64,000 nucleotides of DNA from Bacteroides sp. (GTDB taxonomy: Bacteria; Bacteroidota; Bacteroidia; Bacteroidales; Bacteroidaceae): the NCBI GenBank assembly GCA_023665805.1, contig JAMPDJ010000005.1, positions 1-64,000 on the forward strand, read 5' to 3'. The notes beneath the pieces are model-generated. The model was not told the DNA's origin, searched no databases, and saw nothing but the letters and a program-made list of their open reading frames with translations. A program made the translations under genes and the position numbers. How positions within the stretch are numbered: position 1 is the stretch's first letter; the number at the start of each line of letters is the position of its first letter. Positions 8,788 through 17,321 of this stretch are shown here, piece after piece.

Positions 8788-8991
8788 TTAAACCCGAATC
8801 GGTCATTAGATTTCCAATCCGTTTTGCCTTTATGTTCGTTCGTATTGCAACCGTTTTGTCGAAGGCATAGCAAGCTATGGCGATACTAAACGGGAAGCAA
8901 GACGGCGAAGAGAAGGGCAAAGATGGAGGAAAAGGCAATATAAATCAGATGATTTATACAAATTGACGCTCTAATGACCGATTTGGGTTTA
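8788..8991. repeat. MITE-like repeat, copy 1
   Basis: About 204 bp with terminal inverted repeats of the form TAAACCCGAATCGGTCAT at the left and its complement (ATGACCGATTTGGGTTTA) at the right. TTAA is present at both outer edges. It is highly similar over its full length to copies at 19844 and 20295. No transposase is encoded. Confidence 0.75.
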
Positions 8992-8996
8992 ATGAT

Positions 8997-9034
8997 TTTA
9001 CCCCTGTCAGAATGCGCTCTGACAGGGGTAAAAT
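8997..9034. other. Strong symmetrical hairpin
   Basis: ACCCCTGTCAGA and TCTGACAGGGGT form a 12-bp stem, extended by TTTT before and AAAA after, around a short GC-containing loop. The T-rich side precedes the stem on both strands, so it is not a standard intrinsic terminator. It may be an RNA 3'-end processing structure after pnp, or another small repeat. Confidence 0.5.
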
Positions 9035-9079
9035 CTCTGTTAGGAGACTTGTAGACAGTCTCTTCTTCTTTTTATGGGT

Positions 9080-9105
9080 CTCTCTTCGCCATATGGCGAA
9101 GAGAG
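9080..9105. other. 26-bp perfect palindrome just downstream of pnp
   Basis: CTCTCTTCGCC, central ATAT, GGCGAAGAGAG. It lies 14 bp beyond the pnp stop codon and would fold in the 3' untranslated region of the minus-strand transcript. It is probably a transcription-end hairpin, although no clear U-tract follows. Confidence 0.5.
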
Positions 9106-9118
9106 GTTGGTTGTGGGG

Positions 9119-11407
9119 TTAGTCCATGTTTTCTGTAGTAGCGTTCTCCGTGTCGGCTTGTGGACGAGGACGGCGTTCTCCGCGTTCACCACGCATAGGA
9201 CGTTCGCCACGTTCTCCGCGTACGGGACGTTCGGGGCGTGCTGGACGAGGACGGCGTTCGCGTTCTACATAACCTTCGGGCTTCTCTATGAGCACTCGAC
9301 GAGAGAGCTTGTACTTGCCTGTCTTGGGATCTATTTCCAGCAGTTTAACCTGCAACTTGTCACCCTCTTTGATGCCGGCTTCCTCTACGGTCTCCAGACG
9401 CTTCCAGTCTATTTCGCTGATATGCAGCAGACCGTCCTTGCCGGGCATGAATTCCACGAAGCAACCGTAGGGCATTACGGAACGTACTGTGCCTTCATAG
9501 ACCTCGCCAATCTCGGGAACGGCAACTATAGCCTTGATCTTGCTCATGGCGGCATCTATGACGGCCTTGCTGGAACCAGAAACCTGTACCTTGCCTACGC
9601 CATCCTCTTCGTCGATGGTGATGACGGCACCGGTATCCTCCTGCATGCCTTGGATAATCTTGCCACCGGGGCCAATGACAGCACCAATGAACTCCTTGGG
9701 GATAATCAGCTGCTCGATGCGTGGAACGTGTGGCTTCAGTTCGGGACGTGGTGCGGACAGGGTCTTCAGCATTTCGCCGAGGATATGTTCGCGACCAGCC
9801 TTGGCCTGCATCAGTGCCTGCTCCAGAATCTCGTAGGAGAGACCGTCGCACTTGATGTCCATCTGGGTGGCTGTGAGGCCTTTGGGAGTGCCTGTTGTCT
9901 TGAAGTCCATGTCGCCAAGGTGATCCTCGTCGCCAAGGATGTCGGATAGGATGGCGAACTTGTCCTCACCGGGGTTCTTGATCAGACCCATGGCAATGCC
10001 GCTGACGGGAGACTTCAGAGGTACGCCGGCATCCATCAGTGACAGGCAACCTGCGCATACGGTAGCCATGGAGCTGGAACCGTTGCTTTCCAGAATGTCG
10101 CTCACTACGCGCACGGTGTAGGGGTAATCTGCGGGAATCTGACCCTTGAGACCACGCCATGCCAAATGGCCGTGGCCTATTTCGCGACGGCCGACGCCAC
10201 GCTGAGCCTTGGCTTCGCCAGTGGAGAATGGAGGGAAATTATAGTGCAGAAGGAAACGCATGTAGCTCTTGTCCAATACGTTGTCCACCATTTTCTCGTC
10301 CATCTTCGTGCCCAAGGTGGTGGTACTCAGCGACTGGGTCTCGCCACGAGTGAAGATGGCACTGCCGTGAGGCATGGGCAGGGGACTGACTTCGCACCAG
10401 ATGGGACGGATGTCTGTGGTCTTGCGGCCGTCCAGGCGTATGCCTTCGTCCAGGATGCAACGACGCATGGCATCGCGCTCTACATCGTGGTAGTAACGGT
10501 CAACCAAAGCGTTCTTCTCTGCCAACTCGTCATCGGTAAGTTCGGGGTGAGCTGCAGCATATTCCAACTTGAAGTCCTCGCGAATCTTCTCGAAAGCTTC
10601 GGCGCGGGCATGTTTTTCCAAAGCCTGCTTGGTAACATCGTATGCGAGCTGGTAGCAAGAGGTCTTCACCTGCTCGCGCAATTCCTCGTCGTTTACCTCG
10701 TGGCAGTATTCGCGCTTTACGTCGGTGCCGAGTTCCTTGGCCAGTTCCTTTTGCAGACGGCACATGGGCTTGATGGCCTCGTGTGCGGCCTTCAAGGCAC
10801 CCAGCAAATCCTGTTCGCTGACTTCCTTCATCTCGCCCTCCACCATCATGATATTTTCCTCGGTGGCACCTACCATCAGGTCCATATCGGCTTTTTCCAG
10901 TTGTGCATAGGTGGGGTTTATGACATATTCACCGTCTATGCGTGCCACGCGTACTTCGCTGATAGGTCCTTCGAAAGGTATGTCACTGCAGCACAGGGCG
11001 GCACTGGCGGCAAAACCTGCCAATGCATCGGGCATATCCACGCCATCGGCAGAGAAAAGGATAACGTTGACATATACCTCGGCATGATAGTTGCCGGGGA
11101 ACAATGGACGCAGGGCGCGATCCACGAGACGGCAGGTGAGAATCTCGTCATCGTTGGCCTTACCCTCGCGCTTGGTGAAACCACCGGGAAAACGTCCGGC
11201 GGCACTGTACTTCTCGCGATACTCTACCTGTAAAGGCATGAAATCCGTGCCGGGAACTGCATCCTTGGCACCACAAACAGTGGCCAGGAGCACGGTGTTG
11301 TTCATTCTCAACATTACGGCACCATCGGCTTGTTTGGCTAACTTGCCGGTCTCTATGCTGATGGTACGTCCATCAGGCAGTGAGACGGTTTTTGTAATTA
11401 CATTCAT
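9119..11407 (-). CDS. pnp: Polyribonucleotide nucleotidyltransferase (PNPase)
   Basis: This 762-residue protein is a 3'-5' phosphorolytic exoribonuclease of RNA turnover. Two RNase PH-type domains ([18 protein letters not shown] early, then [14 protein letters not shown]) flank an all-helical linker. A KH domain follows at about 560-625 ([17 protein letters not shown]) and an S1 domain at about 632-705 ([19 protein letters not shown]). The last 50 residues are an Arg/Glu/Pro/Gly tail with repeats of RGERGERP, longer than in E. coli. It is monocistronic, with its own -7 box at 11452..11459. Confidence 0.97.
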   Translation of the reverse strand: MNVITKTVSLPDGRTISIETGKLAKQADGAVMLRMNNTVLLATVCGAKDAVPGTDFMPLQVEYREKYSAAGRFPGGFTKREGKANDDEILTCRLVDRALRPLFPGNYHAEVYVNVILFSADGVDMPDALAGFAASAALCCSDIPFEGPISEVRVARIDGEYVINPTYAQLEKADMDLMVGATEENIMMVEGEMKEVSEQDLLGALKAAHEAIKPMCRLQKELAKELGTDVKREYCHEVNDEELREQVKTSCYQLAYDVTKQALEKHARAEAFEKIREDFKLEYAAAHPELTDDELAEKNALVDRYYHDVERDAMRRCILDEGIRLDGRKTTDIRPIWCEVSPLPMPHGSAIFTRGETQSLSTTTLGTKMDEKMVDNVLDKSYMRFLLHYNFPPFSTGEAKAQRGVGRREIGHGHLAWRGLKGQIPADYPYTVRVVSDILESNGSSSMATVCAGCLSLMDAGVPLKSPVSGIAMGLIKNPGEDKFAILSDILGDEDHLGDMDFKTTGTPKGLTATQMDIKCDGLSYEILEQALMQAKAGREHILGEMLKTLSAPRPELKPHVPRIEQLIIPKEFIGAVIGPGGKIIQGMQEDTGAVITIDEEDGVGKVQVSGSSKAVIDAAMSKIKAIVAVPEIGEVYEGTVRSVMPYGCFVEFMPGKDGLLHISEIDWKRLETVEEAGIKEGDKLQVKLLEIDPKTGKYKLSRRVLIEKPEGYVERERRPRPARPERPVRGERGERPMRGERGERRPRPQADTENATTENMD

Positions 11408-11451
11408 CTTGCTTGTTTCGTATTGTAGTATTAAACACGTATATTCTCATG

Positions 11452-11459
11452 CAAAGATA
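11452..11459 (-). promoter_or_regulatory. pnp promoter -7 box
   Basis: TATCTTTG on the minus strand, about 45 nt upstream of the pnp ATG. No clear TTTG at the -33 position. Confidence 0.5.
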
Positions 11460-11564
11460 CGGAAAACTGTTATACACCTTATTATATATATAAGCTAAAG
11501 CACTAAAAAATATCAAATTGCCACAATTTAACCTTTTTATGGCCGTTTATTCGTTTTATTGTTA

Positions 11565-11572
11565 TACCTTTG
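11565..11572 (+). promoter_or_regulatory. Promoter -7 box of the greA leader transcript
   Basis: TACCTTTG on the + strand. The transcript would start near 11579, giving an unusually long leader of about 180 nt before greA. The -33 element is not obvious. Confidence 0.5.
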
Positions 11573-11609
11573 CCCCGTGGCTTGGGAGAGGAGCCGTAGG
11601 AAAGGAAAA

Positions 11610-11732
11610 ATGAACACGTTGAAGGGTTCTGGCCGTAAAGGTCGGGATTCTTTTGTTTTTACTTTTGCAGGACGGCATGACTGTCTTTCGATGCTCCGCC
11701 AGGTCCACACAATGCGATTACTCAAAAATTAA
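11610..11732 (+). CDS. Putative 40-residue leader ORF upstream of greA
   Basis: An ATG 7 nt after a purine-rich AGGAAAGGA run opens a 40-codon frame (MNTLKGSGRKGRDSFVFTF..., ending VHTMRLLKN) that stops 28 bp before greA. It lies wholly inside the predicted long leader. I recognise no family. It may be a translated leader peptide, or the region may instead be a structured RNA that happens to be open. Conservation of the protein frame would decide. Confidence 0.35.
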   Translation: MNTLKGSGRKGRDSFVFTFAGRHDCLSMLRQVHTMRLLKN

Positions 11733-11760
11733 ATAAACCCTAAAACCTAAACCAATAGAA

Positions 11761-12231
11761 ATGGCATACATGTCACAAAAGGGCTATGATGAACTCGTAG
11801 CCAAATTGCAGCGTATGGAGAGCGTGGATCGTCCCGCCGCCAGTGCTGCCATCGCCGAGGCCCGCGACAAGGGTGACCTCAGTGAGAATGCAGAGTACGA
11901 TGCAGCAAAGGAATGGCAAAGCAAGCTGGAAACTCAGATTGCCCTGCTTAAGCAGACCATATTGGACGCAAAGATTATCGATACCCGCAACATGGATACC
12001 AGCACGGTACAAATCATGGCTACAGTGGGTCTGAAGAATGTCAAGAACGGTATGGCCATGAAGTACACCATCGTCAGTGCCACGGAAGCCGACCACCGTG
12101 CTGGCAAAATCAGTGTGGAGACTCCCATAGCACAGGGGCTGCTGGGCAAGAAGGTTGGCGATACCGCCTCCATCCGTGTGCCTCAGGGCGAGATACAGTT
12201 GGAAATAACCGAGATTACTTACGAAGTGTAA
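11761..12231 (+). CDS. greA: Transcription elongation factor GreA
   Basis: This 156-residue factor rescues backtracked RNA polymerase by stimulating transcript cleavage. The N-terminal coiled coil carries the acidic tip region EARDKGDLSENAEYDAAKE (residues about 36-54), the hallmark of active GreA. The C-terminal FKBP-like domain contains ISVETPIAQGLLGKKVGD. The length is standard. The HIT gene begins 7 bp after the stop, so the two form an operon. Confidence 0.96.
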   Translation: MAYMSQKGYDELVAKLQRMESVDRPAASAAIAEARDKGDLSENAEYDAAKEWQSKLETQIALLKQTILDAKIIDTRNMDTSTVQIMATVGLKNVKNGMAMKYTIVSATEADHRAGKISVETPIAQGLLGKKVGDTASIRVPQGEIQLEITEITYEV

Positions 12232-12238
12232 CCGGATT

Positions 12239-12628
12239 ATGAGCATCTTTTCACGCATTGTAGCCGGCGAGATACCTTGTTACAAGATTGCCGAGGATGA
12301 CAACTACTTTGCATTCCTTGACATCAGTCCGTTGCAGAAGGGGCATACTCTTGTCATTCCAAAGCATGAAGTAGACTATCTGTTTGACCTCAGCGATGAG
12401 GAGTTGGCCGGCCTGCAGGTATTTGCCAAGAAGGTGGCTATAGCTATCCGCAAGGCCATCCCGTGTGTTAAGGTGGGACAGTGTGTGCTTGGCCTGGAAG
12501 TTCCCCATGCACACATACATCTCGTACCCATGCAGAGCGAGGCCGATATGAGGTTTACGAATCCGCACCTCGAACTCACACCCGAGGAGTTCACTCGGAT
12601 TGCCGCGGACATCAGATCGCAGTTCTGA
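12239..12628 (+). CDS. HIT-family nucleotide hydrolase/transferase
   Basis: This 129-residue protein carries the histidine-triad motif HAHIHLVPM with His90, His92 and His94, and the N-terminal IFSRIVAGEIPCYKIAED typical of the HINT branch. These enzymes hydrolyse nucleoside phosphoramidates or related dinucleotides; the physiological substrate is not predictable. It is co-transcribed with greA and followed by a strong terminator. Confidence 0.92.
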   Translation: MSIFSRIVAGEIPCYKIAEDDNYFAFLDISPLQKGHTLVIPKHEVDYLFDLSDEELAGLQVFAKKVAIAIRKAIPCVKVGQCVLGLEVPHAHIHLVPMQSEADMRFTNPHLELTPEEFTRIAADIRSQF

Positions 12629-12652
12629 ACCGAGAGGGTATGTCTGATCATG

Positions 12653-12710
12653 TCGCCCCGAAGAATGTTGCCTCAATAATGTGGCTGCATTCTTCGGGGC
12701 GATAGCTTTT
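12653..12710 (+). terminator. Terminator of greA-HIT
   Basis: TCGCCCCGAAGAATG (12653..12667) is perfectly complementary to 12688..12702, with a 20-nt loop, then TAGCTTTTATT. Confidence 0.75.
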
Positions 12711-12769
12711 ATTGCCTCAGCTTCTTGTATGCCTGGGAATTACGGGATTTTCATGTTGTCGGATGTTTC

Positions 12770-13108
12770 TCAAAGATAATCTTCTCTTTGTGGAGTGAAC
12801 ACGTCCACCACTTCGCCACCCTCTATGACTTCAAACGAATGAGGCGTGTTGCCGGGAATTGCGTATGTGTCACCCGGGTGCATTATTACATCAATCTTCT
12901 CTTCTCCGTCCACTATAAGACGGTATTCACCGGAGATTACATATCCGCACTGTTCGTGGGGATGAGTATGGAGAGTGGCGAAGTTGCCTTTAACATAGTT
13001 CATCTTTGTTACCATAGACTTCTCTCCGACTGCAAGTGAGTCAAGATTGACTCCCGTGAATGTCTTTTTGAGCGCATCTTCGCGTCGTACAAACACTTTG
13101 GTCTTCAT
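12770..13108 (-). CDS. Small cupin-domain protein
   Basis: This 112-residue single-cupin protein has the metal-binding motif HTHPHEQCGYVISG (two His then Glu/Gln) and a second block PGDTYAIPGNTPHSFE supplying the last His. It resembles KdgF-like and other stand-alone sensory or isomerase cupins, and its substrate is unknown. It starts 11 bp downstream of the MarR-GNAT gene on the same strand, so the two are likely co-expressed. Confidence 0.85.
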   Translation of the reverse strand: MKTKVFVRREDALKKTFTGVNLDSLAVGEKSMVTKMNYVKGNFATLHTHPHEQCGYVISGEYRLIVDGEEKIDVIMHPGDTYAIPGNTPHSFEVIEGGEVVDVFTPQREDYL

Positions 13109-13119
13109 ATATGTGATTA

Positions 13120-14073
13120 TTAGAGTGATAATTCCATCTGTATGTCACCACGGGCATATGCCGGATGGTATTCGGGCAATTCCTTGAATCCGAGTTTGCG
13201 ATAAAGGGCTATAGCGGTTTTTAGGCGGGTATTGCTTTCAAGAAACAGCATTTTTCCACCCAGTTCACGTGCCTTGTCTATGACCGCGTTGCACAGCCTG
13301 CGTCCTATTCCTTTTCGTCGGATGGAATTGTTTACTGCGAGCTTTGCCAACTCAAAGTCGTAGGTTGATTCCTCTGGCATGGGGCAAAGCGCGCATACTC
13401 CGACAGGGAAGCCGTTATATAATGCAACGAATATATGACCGCCTTCTTCAAGGATATTCTTTTCCGGATTTTCCAGAACCTCGATGTCATGTGGCTCCAA
13501 CTCCCAATACAGTTCTATCCATTTGCGATTAAGGTCATAGAACGCTTTTTTGTATTGAGACTGATACTCTACTATCTCCACCTCCGAATGTTCGCGCCGC
13601 TCTTTTATTTCTCTGACTCTATCCAGTATGGGTTTATGTCGGAGGGCTTTCTCCCAATCGGCTATGGCAGCCCACAAATCATTGTCACATTCCGCTGAAA
13701 TCTGTTCCACTGCTCTTTCTACGTCCCGTAGTTGCGCTATGAGTTCTTGTGAGAGGCTTTTGCCGTATTCGGTAAGAGTTATAAGTGTGCATCTGCGGTC
13801 GGCTTTGTCGTCAATTTCCGTGATAAGCCCTGCCTTCATCATTTCCTTGACAATGGTGCTTACTGACGGGTGTGACTGTCCTATTTCTTTTGCAATGGCA
13901 GTGACGCTTTGGGGCTGTTCGTCGGTCAGCGAGTAAAAAACTGGAAACCATTTGGGCTTTATGTCAATTCCATAAAGGCCATATATGCTTGCTGCATCTC
14001 GTGTCAGCATTTCGGTCAATATCCTCAACCTGCTGCCTATGGCCATTTTGCCGGTACGTTCGAAGAAGTCCAT
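13120..14073 (-). CDS. MarR-type HTH regulator fused to GNAT acetyltransferase
   Basis: Starting at the ATG at 14073 gives 317 residues. The N-terminal half is a MarR winged helix (SVTAIAKEIGQSHPSVSTIVKEM, then GLITEIDDKADRRCTLITLT). The C-terminal half is a GNAT N-acetyltransferase with the acetyl-CoA loop RRKGIGRRLCNAVIDKA and LYRKLGFKE. Such fusions are a known class. A more upstream ATG at 14112 lies inside the promoter -7 box (14110..14117), so it cannot be the start. The fusion could sense or modify the ligand that controls its own DNA binding. The cupin gene follows. Confidence 0.88.
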   Translation of the reverse strand: MDFFERTGKMAIGSRLRILTEMLTRDAASIYGLYGIDIKPKWFPVFYSLTDEQPQSVTAIAKEIGQSHPSVSTIVKEMMKAGLITEIDDKADRRCTLITLTEYGKSLSQELIAQLRDVERAVEQISAECDNDLWAAIADWEKALRHKPILDRVREIKERREHSEVEIVEYQSQYKKAFYDLNRKWIELYWELEPHDIEVLENPEKNILEEGGHIFVALYNGFPVGVCALCPMPEESTYDFELAKLAVNNSIRRKGIGRRLCNAVIDKARELGGKMLFLESNTRLKTAIALYRKLGFKELPEYHPAYARGDIQMELSL

Positions 14074-14109
14074 AATTACTATCTGTATATATTTACGTAA
14101 TTGATTACG

Positions 14110-14141
14110 CAAAGTTATGAAATTATTTCGACATACCCAAA
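14110..14141 (-). promoter_or_regulatory. Promoter of the MarR-GNAT/cupin operon
   Basis: On the minus strand TTTG (14141..14138), 20 bp, TAACTTTG (14117..14110): an exact consensus. It overlaps the alternative upstream start codon and so fixes the gene start at 14073. Confidence 0.8.
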
Positions 14142-14142
14142 T

Positions 14143-14224
14143 TAAGTAAGTGGTGAGAATTAGTTTATATTGTTATTTGAGGTTGTCGGGCTGAGTGTCC
14201 AAACTAATTCTCGCTGCTTACTTA
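14143..14224. repeat. Large imperfect inverted repeat
   Basis: TAAGTAAGTGGTGAGAATTA and the following GTTT (14143..14166) pair with 14201..14224, apart from a few mismatches in the middle, across a 34-nt loop. It starts immediately behind the -33 box of the MarR-GNAT promoter. It could be an operator region, a cruciform or a relic of a small mobile element. Confidence 0.5.
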
Positions 14225-14293
14225 TATTGCGGTCGAACACATTCTTCTCATCCCGTTTCCATCCTCCCGACACCGCTAATCCATCCAAAGTAA

Positions 14294-14412
14294 TGGACAT
14301 GCAGGAACAGCAATACAGCTACAAACGCAGCTTCGAACCTCTAACGGAGCGTATAGAAAACTGCTTTAAGTCTGTAATGCAACGTCTGCCTGCCGTTCTC
14401 GATTGCACGAGG
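14294..14412 (+). other. Possible gene fragment (N-terminal 40 codons)
   Basis: An ATG at 14294 opens a protein-like stretch (MDMQEQQYSYKRSFEPLTER and about 20 more residues) before it runs antisense into the guanylyltransferase gene at 14413. It may be the start of a truncated gene or chance. I recognise no family and see no promoter. Confidence 0.2.
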
Positions 14413-15474
14413 TTACATGAATTTCGTGTCCGTATGCATCTTCCTCATTGCAGCCACGTCCTCTCGGGGGCATATCATCAGGATTTCGCCTTCTTGTGCG
14501 ATGACATAGTCTTGGAGTCCCTTTACTACAGCTATTCTCCCTTGTGGTAGGCGGATTACATTGTCCTGGCAATCATAGAGATAGGCCTTGGTGTTCATCA
14601 GCACGTTGCCATCTGTATCGGAGGGGCAATCGTCATGGATGGAAGTCCATGTTCCGATGTCGGCCCAACCGAAAGAGCATTCCTTGACATAGACATTGTC
14701 CGCCCGTTCCAGAAGGCCTACGGCCATGCTTAGGTTGGGGAGCATTTGGAAAGTCTCGGGAACCAGTTTCGCGTCATCGCATTCGGCATCGGCCATGAGG
14801 CGAGGGATGGCCAACTGGTACTCGGGCATCAGGCGGCATACTGTGTCGAGAAGTACATCGGCACGGAAAACATGCAGGCCGGTATTCCACAGGAACCCTC
14901 CGTCGCTGACAAAGGTTTCTGCAAATTCCAGGGCGGGTTTTTCGGTGAATGTCTTTACCTTGCTTATGCCATGCATGTCGGTTTCGTCGCCCTTCTGAAT
15001 GTAACCGTAATTGATTTCCGGGCGTGTGGCTTTTTCGCCCATTACCACCAGGCAGTCGTTAGAGGCCACGAATTCCAGACTGTCCAACACATCCTTCATG
15101 TAGACATCCTGTTGTAGCACCAATTGGTCCGAGGGGGTCACCAGGACCCTGGCCTTTGGATTACGCTTGGTAATCATTGCCATACCCCATACTACGGAGG
15201 CCAAAGTGCCGCGTCGGAGCGGTTCCTCCAGGATGTGTATGTCGTCCACCTGTGGCAGTTGCTCGTAGATTAGTGGCAGATACTGCACGTTGGTACTGAT
15301 GTATATGTTCTGTGGGTCTACCACCTGAGATACGCGGTCGTAGGTCTGTTGGAGAAGGGTGCGTCCCGTGCCAAAGAAGTCCAAAAACTGTTTGGGTTTC
15401 ATGCTGCGGCTAACGGGCCACAACCTTTGCCCTATGCCTCCCGCCAAAATAAGACAAAAATTCTGACTATTCAT
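14413..15474 (-). CDS. Mannose-1-phosphate guanylyltransferase
   Basis: This 353-residue enzyme (from the ATG at 15474) makes GDP-mannose from mannose-1-phosphate and GTP for glycan synthesis. The N-terminus has the nucleotidyltransferase signature LILAGGIGQRLWPVSRSMKPK. Then come EKPA (sugar binding), GFLWNTGLHVF and FGWADIGTWTSI. Only the pyrophosphorylase domain is present, with no C-terminal isomerase domain. A TTG start at 15507 would extend it 11 residues, but the ATG follows a purine run (AAGGAAATAA) and the family start fits. No capsule genes adjoin it. Confidence 0.93.
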   Translation of the reverse strand: MNSQNFCLILAGGIGQRLWPVSRSMKPKQFLDFFGTGRTLLQQTYDRVSQVVDPQNIYISTNVQYLPLIYEQLPQVDDIHILEEPLRRGTLASVVWGMAMITKRNPKARVLVTPSDQLVLQQDVYMKDVLDSLEFVASNDCLVVMGEKATRPEINYGYIQKGDETDMHGISKVKTFTEKPALEFAETFVSDGGFLWNTGLHVFRADVLLDTVCRLMPEYQLAIPRLMADAECDDAKLVPETFQMLPNLSMAVGLLERADNVYVKECSFGWADIGTWTSIHDDCPSDTDGNVLMNTKAYLYDCQDNVIRLPQGRIAVVKGLQDYVIAQEGEILMICPREDVAAMRKMHTDTKFM

Positions 15475-15534
15475 GACGATAGATGTTATTTCCTTAAGGT
15501 GCGCCAATGTTGGGATTGCGCACGTTTTGCCTTA

Positions 15535-15565
15535 CAAATGTAGGCAAAATCCATCATCTCTGCAA
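15535..15565 (-). promoter_or_regulatory. Promoter of the guanylyltransferase gene
   Basis: Minus strand: TTG at 15565..15563, 20 bp, TACATTTG at 15542..15535. The start site would lie just upstream of the gene. Confidence 0.65.
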
Positions 15566-15623
15566 TAAAGTTCGTCTCTTTTAGGGTAAGTAAACATATT
15601 TTATCCAAGGTAGGCAATAAGTG

Positions 15624-15654
15624 CGGCCGACACAACGTTGGATTGTGTCGGCCG
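15624..15654. terminator. Hairpin between convergent ends
   Basis: CGGCCGACACAA and TTGTGTCGGCCG form a perfect 12-bp stem with a 7-nt loop downstream of the 15684 gene. No long T-tract follows it on the minus strand. Confidence 0.5.
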
Positions 15655-15683
15655 GGTGAGCTGTGCCTGAGTGGTTGTCATGA

Positions 15684-16226
15684 TCAGTGTGCCATGGCTC
15701 CTATGATGCAGCCTATCACCGTTCCGGCCACTACGCCTGCGGCCACTTCGCCCGGAGCGGTGTGATGCACGTGCACTGCCGGAGCCGGGCGCACCGGACG
15801 TGGCGGCATTGGCTCGCAGAAGAATTCATAAGGATTGTAATAGCAATCGTAATATGTCCATACGCCTCCTACGCAATAGCCCCAACGTCCATCGTTGTGA
15901 TACCTGACGCGGCCTTCCCATCCCGGAACGTAGCATCCGCGCCGGATGCGTGGAGGAGTACTGCGTACCATCTTGCAGCCATGGGGCAGAACCTGAGGAC
16001 GGTGTTGTGGGCGTGGAGCGTGACCGTACTTGTCATGTCTGCTGTTTTTGGGTCTGCGGTCGTAGTGCCTGTCGCCTCCGGGAGCACGGCGGTCTCCACG
16101 CAATTCGCGTCGGTCCCGGTACTCGCTGCGCTCACGCTCGTGTCCGCTACGCTGGGCATTGGCATTCACACTGGTCAATAGCATTGACATTATCATCACC
16201 GTTGCAAGGAACATTGTACGTTTCAT
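15684..16226 (-). CDS. Secreted/envelope protein, Arg-rich with a Gly-zipper-like C-terminus
   Basis: This 180-residue product opens with a signal peptide (MKRTMFLATVMIMSMLLTSVNANA, cleavage near 24). A highly charged Arg/Asp/Glu region follows at about 25-75. A Tyr/Trp/Cys-rich core (YCVGGVWTYYDCYYNPYEFF) is next, and the C-terminal hydrophobic Gly/Ala helix is GEVAAGVVAGTVIGCIIGAM. The last part could insert into a membrane. I do not recognise a named family. A TATCTTTG box lies about 50 nt upstream. Confidence 0.7.
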   Translation of the reverse strand: MKRTMFLATVMIMSMLLTSVNANAQRSGHERERSEYRDRRELRGDRRAPGGDRHYDRRPKNSRHDKYGHAPRPQHRPQVLPHGCKMVRSTPPRIRRGCYVPGWEGRVRYHNDGRWGYCVGGVWTYYDCYYNPYEFFCEPMPPRPVRPAPAVHVHHTAPGEVAAGVVAGTVIGCIIGAMAH

Positions 16227-16273
16227 GGCTTTATGCTGTTTATGTATATTAGTGTTTCATTGTCTTCACGCTG

Positions 16274-16281
16274 CAAAGATA
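16274..16281 (-). promoter_or_regulatory. -7 box of the secreted-protein gene
   Basis: TATCTTTG on the minus strand, about 48 nt upstream of the ATG at 16226; no clear -33 element. Confidence 0.45.
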
Positions 16282-16379
16282 CGGCAACAATCAACGTCGT
16301 ATGGAAGGATTTGGCATAAAGGAACCGGGGACTTTTACTATGTACATGGGGGAAAACCGCCAAAAAGTAATGGAGATGC

Positions 16380-16410
16380 TTTGTCGTTACGTGCGGTTTT
16401 AGTATTTTTG
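16380..16410 (+). promoter_or_regulatory. Promoter of the nudC-like gene
   Basis: TTTG (16380..16383), 19 bp, TATTTTTG (16403..16410), about 75 nt before the ATG. This rules out a start at the upstream ATGs of the same open frame (16159 and 16225). Confidence 0.7.
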
Positions 16411-16485
16411 CATATATCAAGGTCGAAGCTGCCGAATGGCGCAGAGACATGTATCCATGACATAATCCCGCTAATCAGTATAAAC

Positions 16486-17280
16486 ATGGCCATAACATTG
16501 TTCCCGCGACATTCTACGTGCCGCTGCATAGCCGTCAGCGGACGCGACATGGTTCTGCGTCGCGACACCTTGCCTTTGACATTCTCCGACCTGAGGATAC
16601 TTCAAGAGCGTGCCAGTAACTTGCATGCTTCGGCCGAACCGTCTTTGCTGTTCGAGGAAAGGGAGAGCGGTATCTGTGTTTTGGGGATTGAGGGCATGGA
16701 TGATTTTGGAAACGACTATGAGCGTCTGACGCTGCGCAGTTTCTTCGCCACCGAGGGCGAGGAGGCGGCAATGCCGTATTTTCGTGCCAAGGCTTTGGCG
16801 GAATGGCTCGGGAAAACCCGCTTCTGTCCCAGGTGCGGCGCACGGTTGCAGCCCTCGGGCAATGATACTGCGATGCTATGTCCGGAGTGCGGCAATGTGA
16901 TATTTCCGCGCATCGAGCCATGTGTGATAATGTTGGTGAGCCGTGGCGATGAAATACTTCTCGCCCTTCACCGCAATCGCAACATCAATTTCCATTCCTG
17001 TCTGGCGGGCTTCATCGAGGCCGGCGAGTCGGCAGAGCATGCCGTGCGGCGCGAAGTAATGGAGGAAACGGGCATACGTGTGCGCAATATCCGTTATTAT
17101 GGCAGTCAGAGCTGGCCATTTCCCTCTCAGTTGATGCTTGGTTTCACGGCCGAGTATGAGAGCGGGGATATACGTGTGCAGGAGGACGAACTCCGGGCGG
17201 CCGCATGGTTCCCACGCAACGAATGCCCTGCCACGCCTCCTCCCGGGTCATTGGCTTACAGGCTGATACATGGAGAGTAG
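16486..17280 (+). CDS. nudC: NADH pyrophosphatase NudC-like Nudix hydrolase
   Basis: The 264-residue product from the ATG at 16486 has a variable N-terminal domain. A zinc ribbon follows (Cys114, Cys117, Cys132, Cys135 in CPRCG and CPECG), then a Nudix box at about 175-197 (GFIEAGESAEHAV, then REVMEETGI). SQSWPFPSQ matches the NudC signature SQPWPFPxS. The family hydrolyses NAD(H) to NMN(H) and AMP and removes NAD caps from RNA. The open frame extends upstream to 16159, but the promoter at 16380..16410 and the family length support the later start. Confidence 0.9.
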   Translation: MAITLFPRHSTCRCIAVSGRDMVLRRDTLPLTFSDLRILQERASNLHASAEPSLLFEERESGICVLGIEGMDDFGNDYERLTLRSFFATEGEEAAMPYFRAKALAEWLGKTRFCPRCGARLQPSGNDTAMLCPECGNVIFPRIEPCVIMLVSRGDEILLALHRNRNINFHSCLAGFIEAGESAEHAVRREVMEETGIRVRNIRYYGSQSWPFPSQLMLGFTAEYESGDIRVQEDELRAAAWFPRNECPATPPPGSLAYRLIHGE

Positions 17281-17321
17281 GGGAAGTTGTCCTTGGACCC
17301 TGCTTCTGGTCGCGCTTCTGT

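Noticed and set aside
9074..11233. Plus-strand open frames of 291 and 355 codons opposite pnp
   Set aside because: They are antisense shadows of a perfectly recognisable PNPase and have no family motifs.
11580..11760. greA leader as SRP RNA, tmRNA or RNase P RNA
   Set aside because: I could not find the conserved core of any of these (for example the GGAAGGAAGCA-type SRP tetraloop region).
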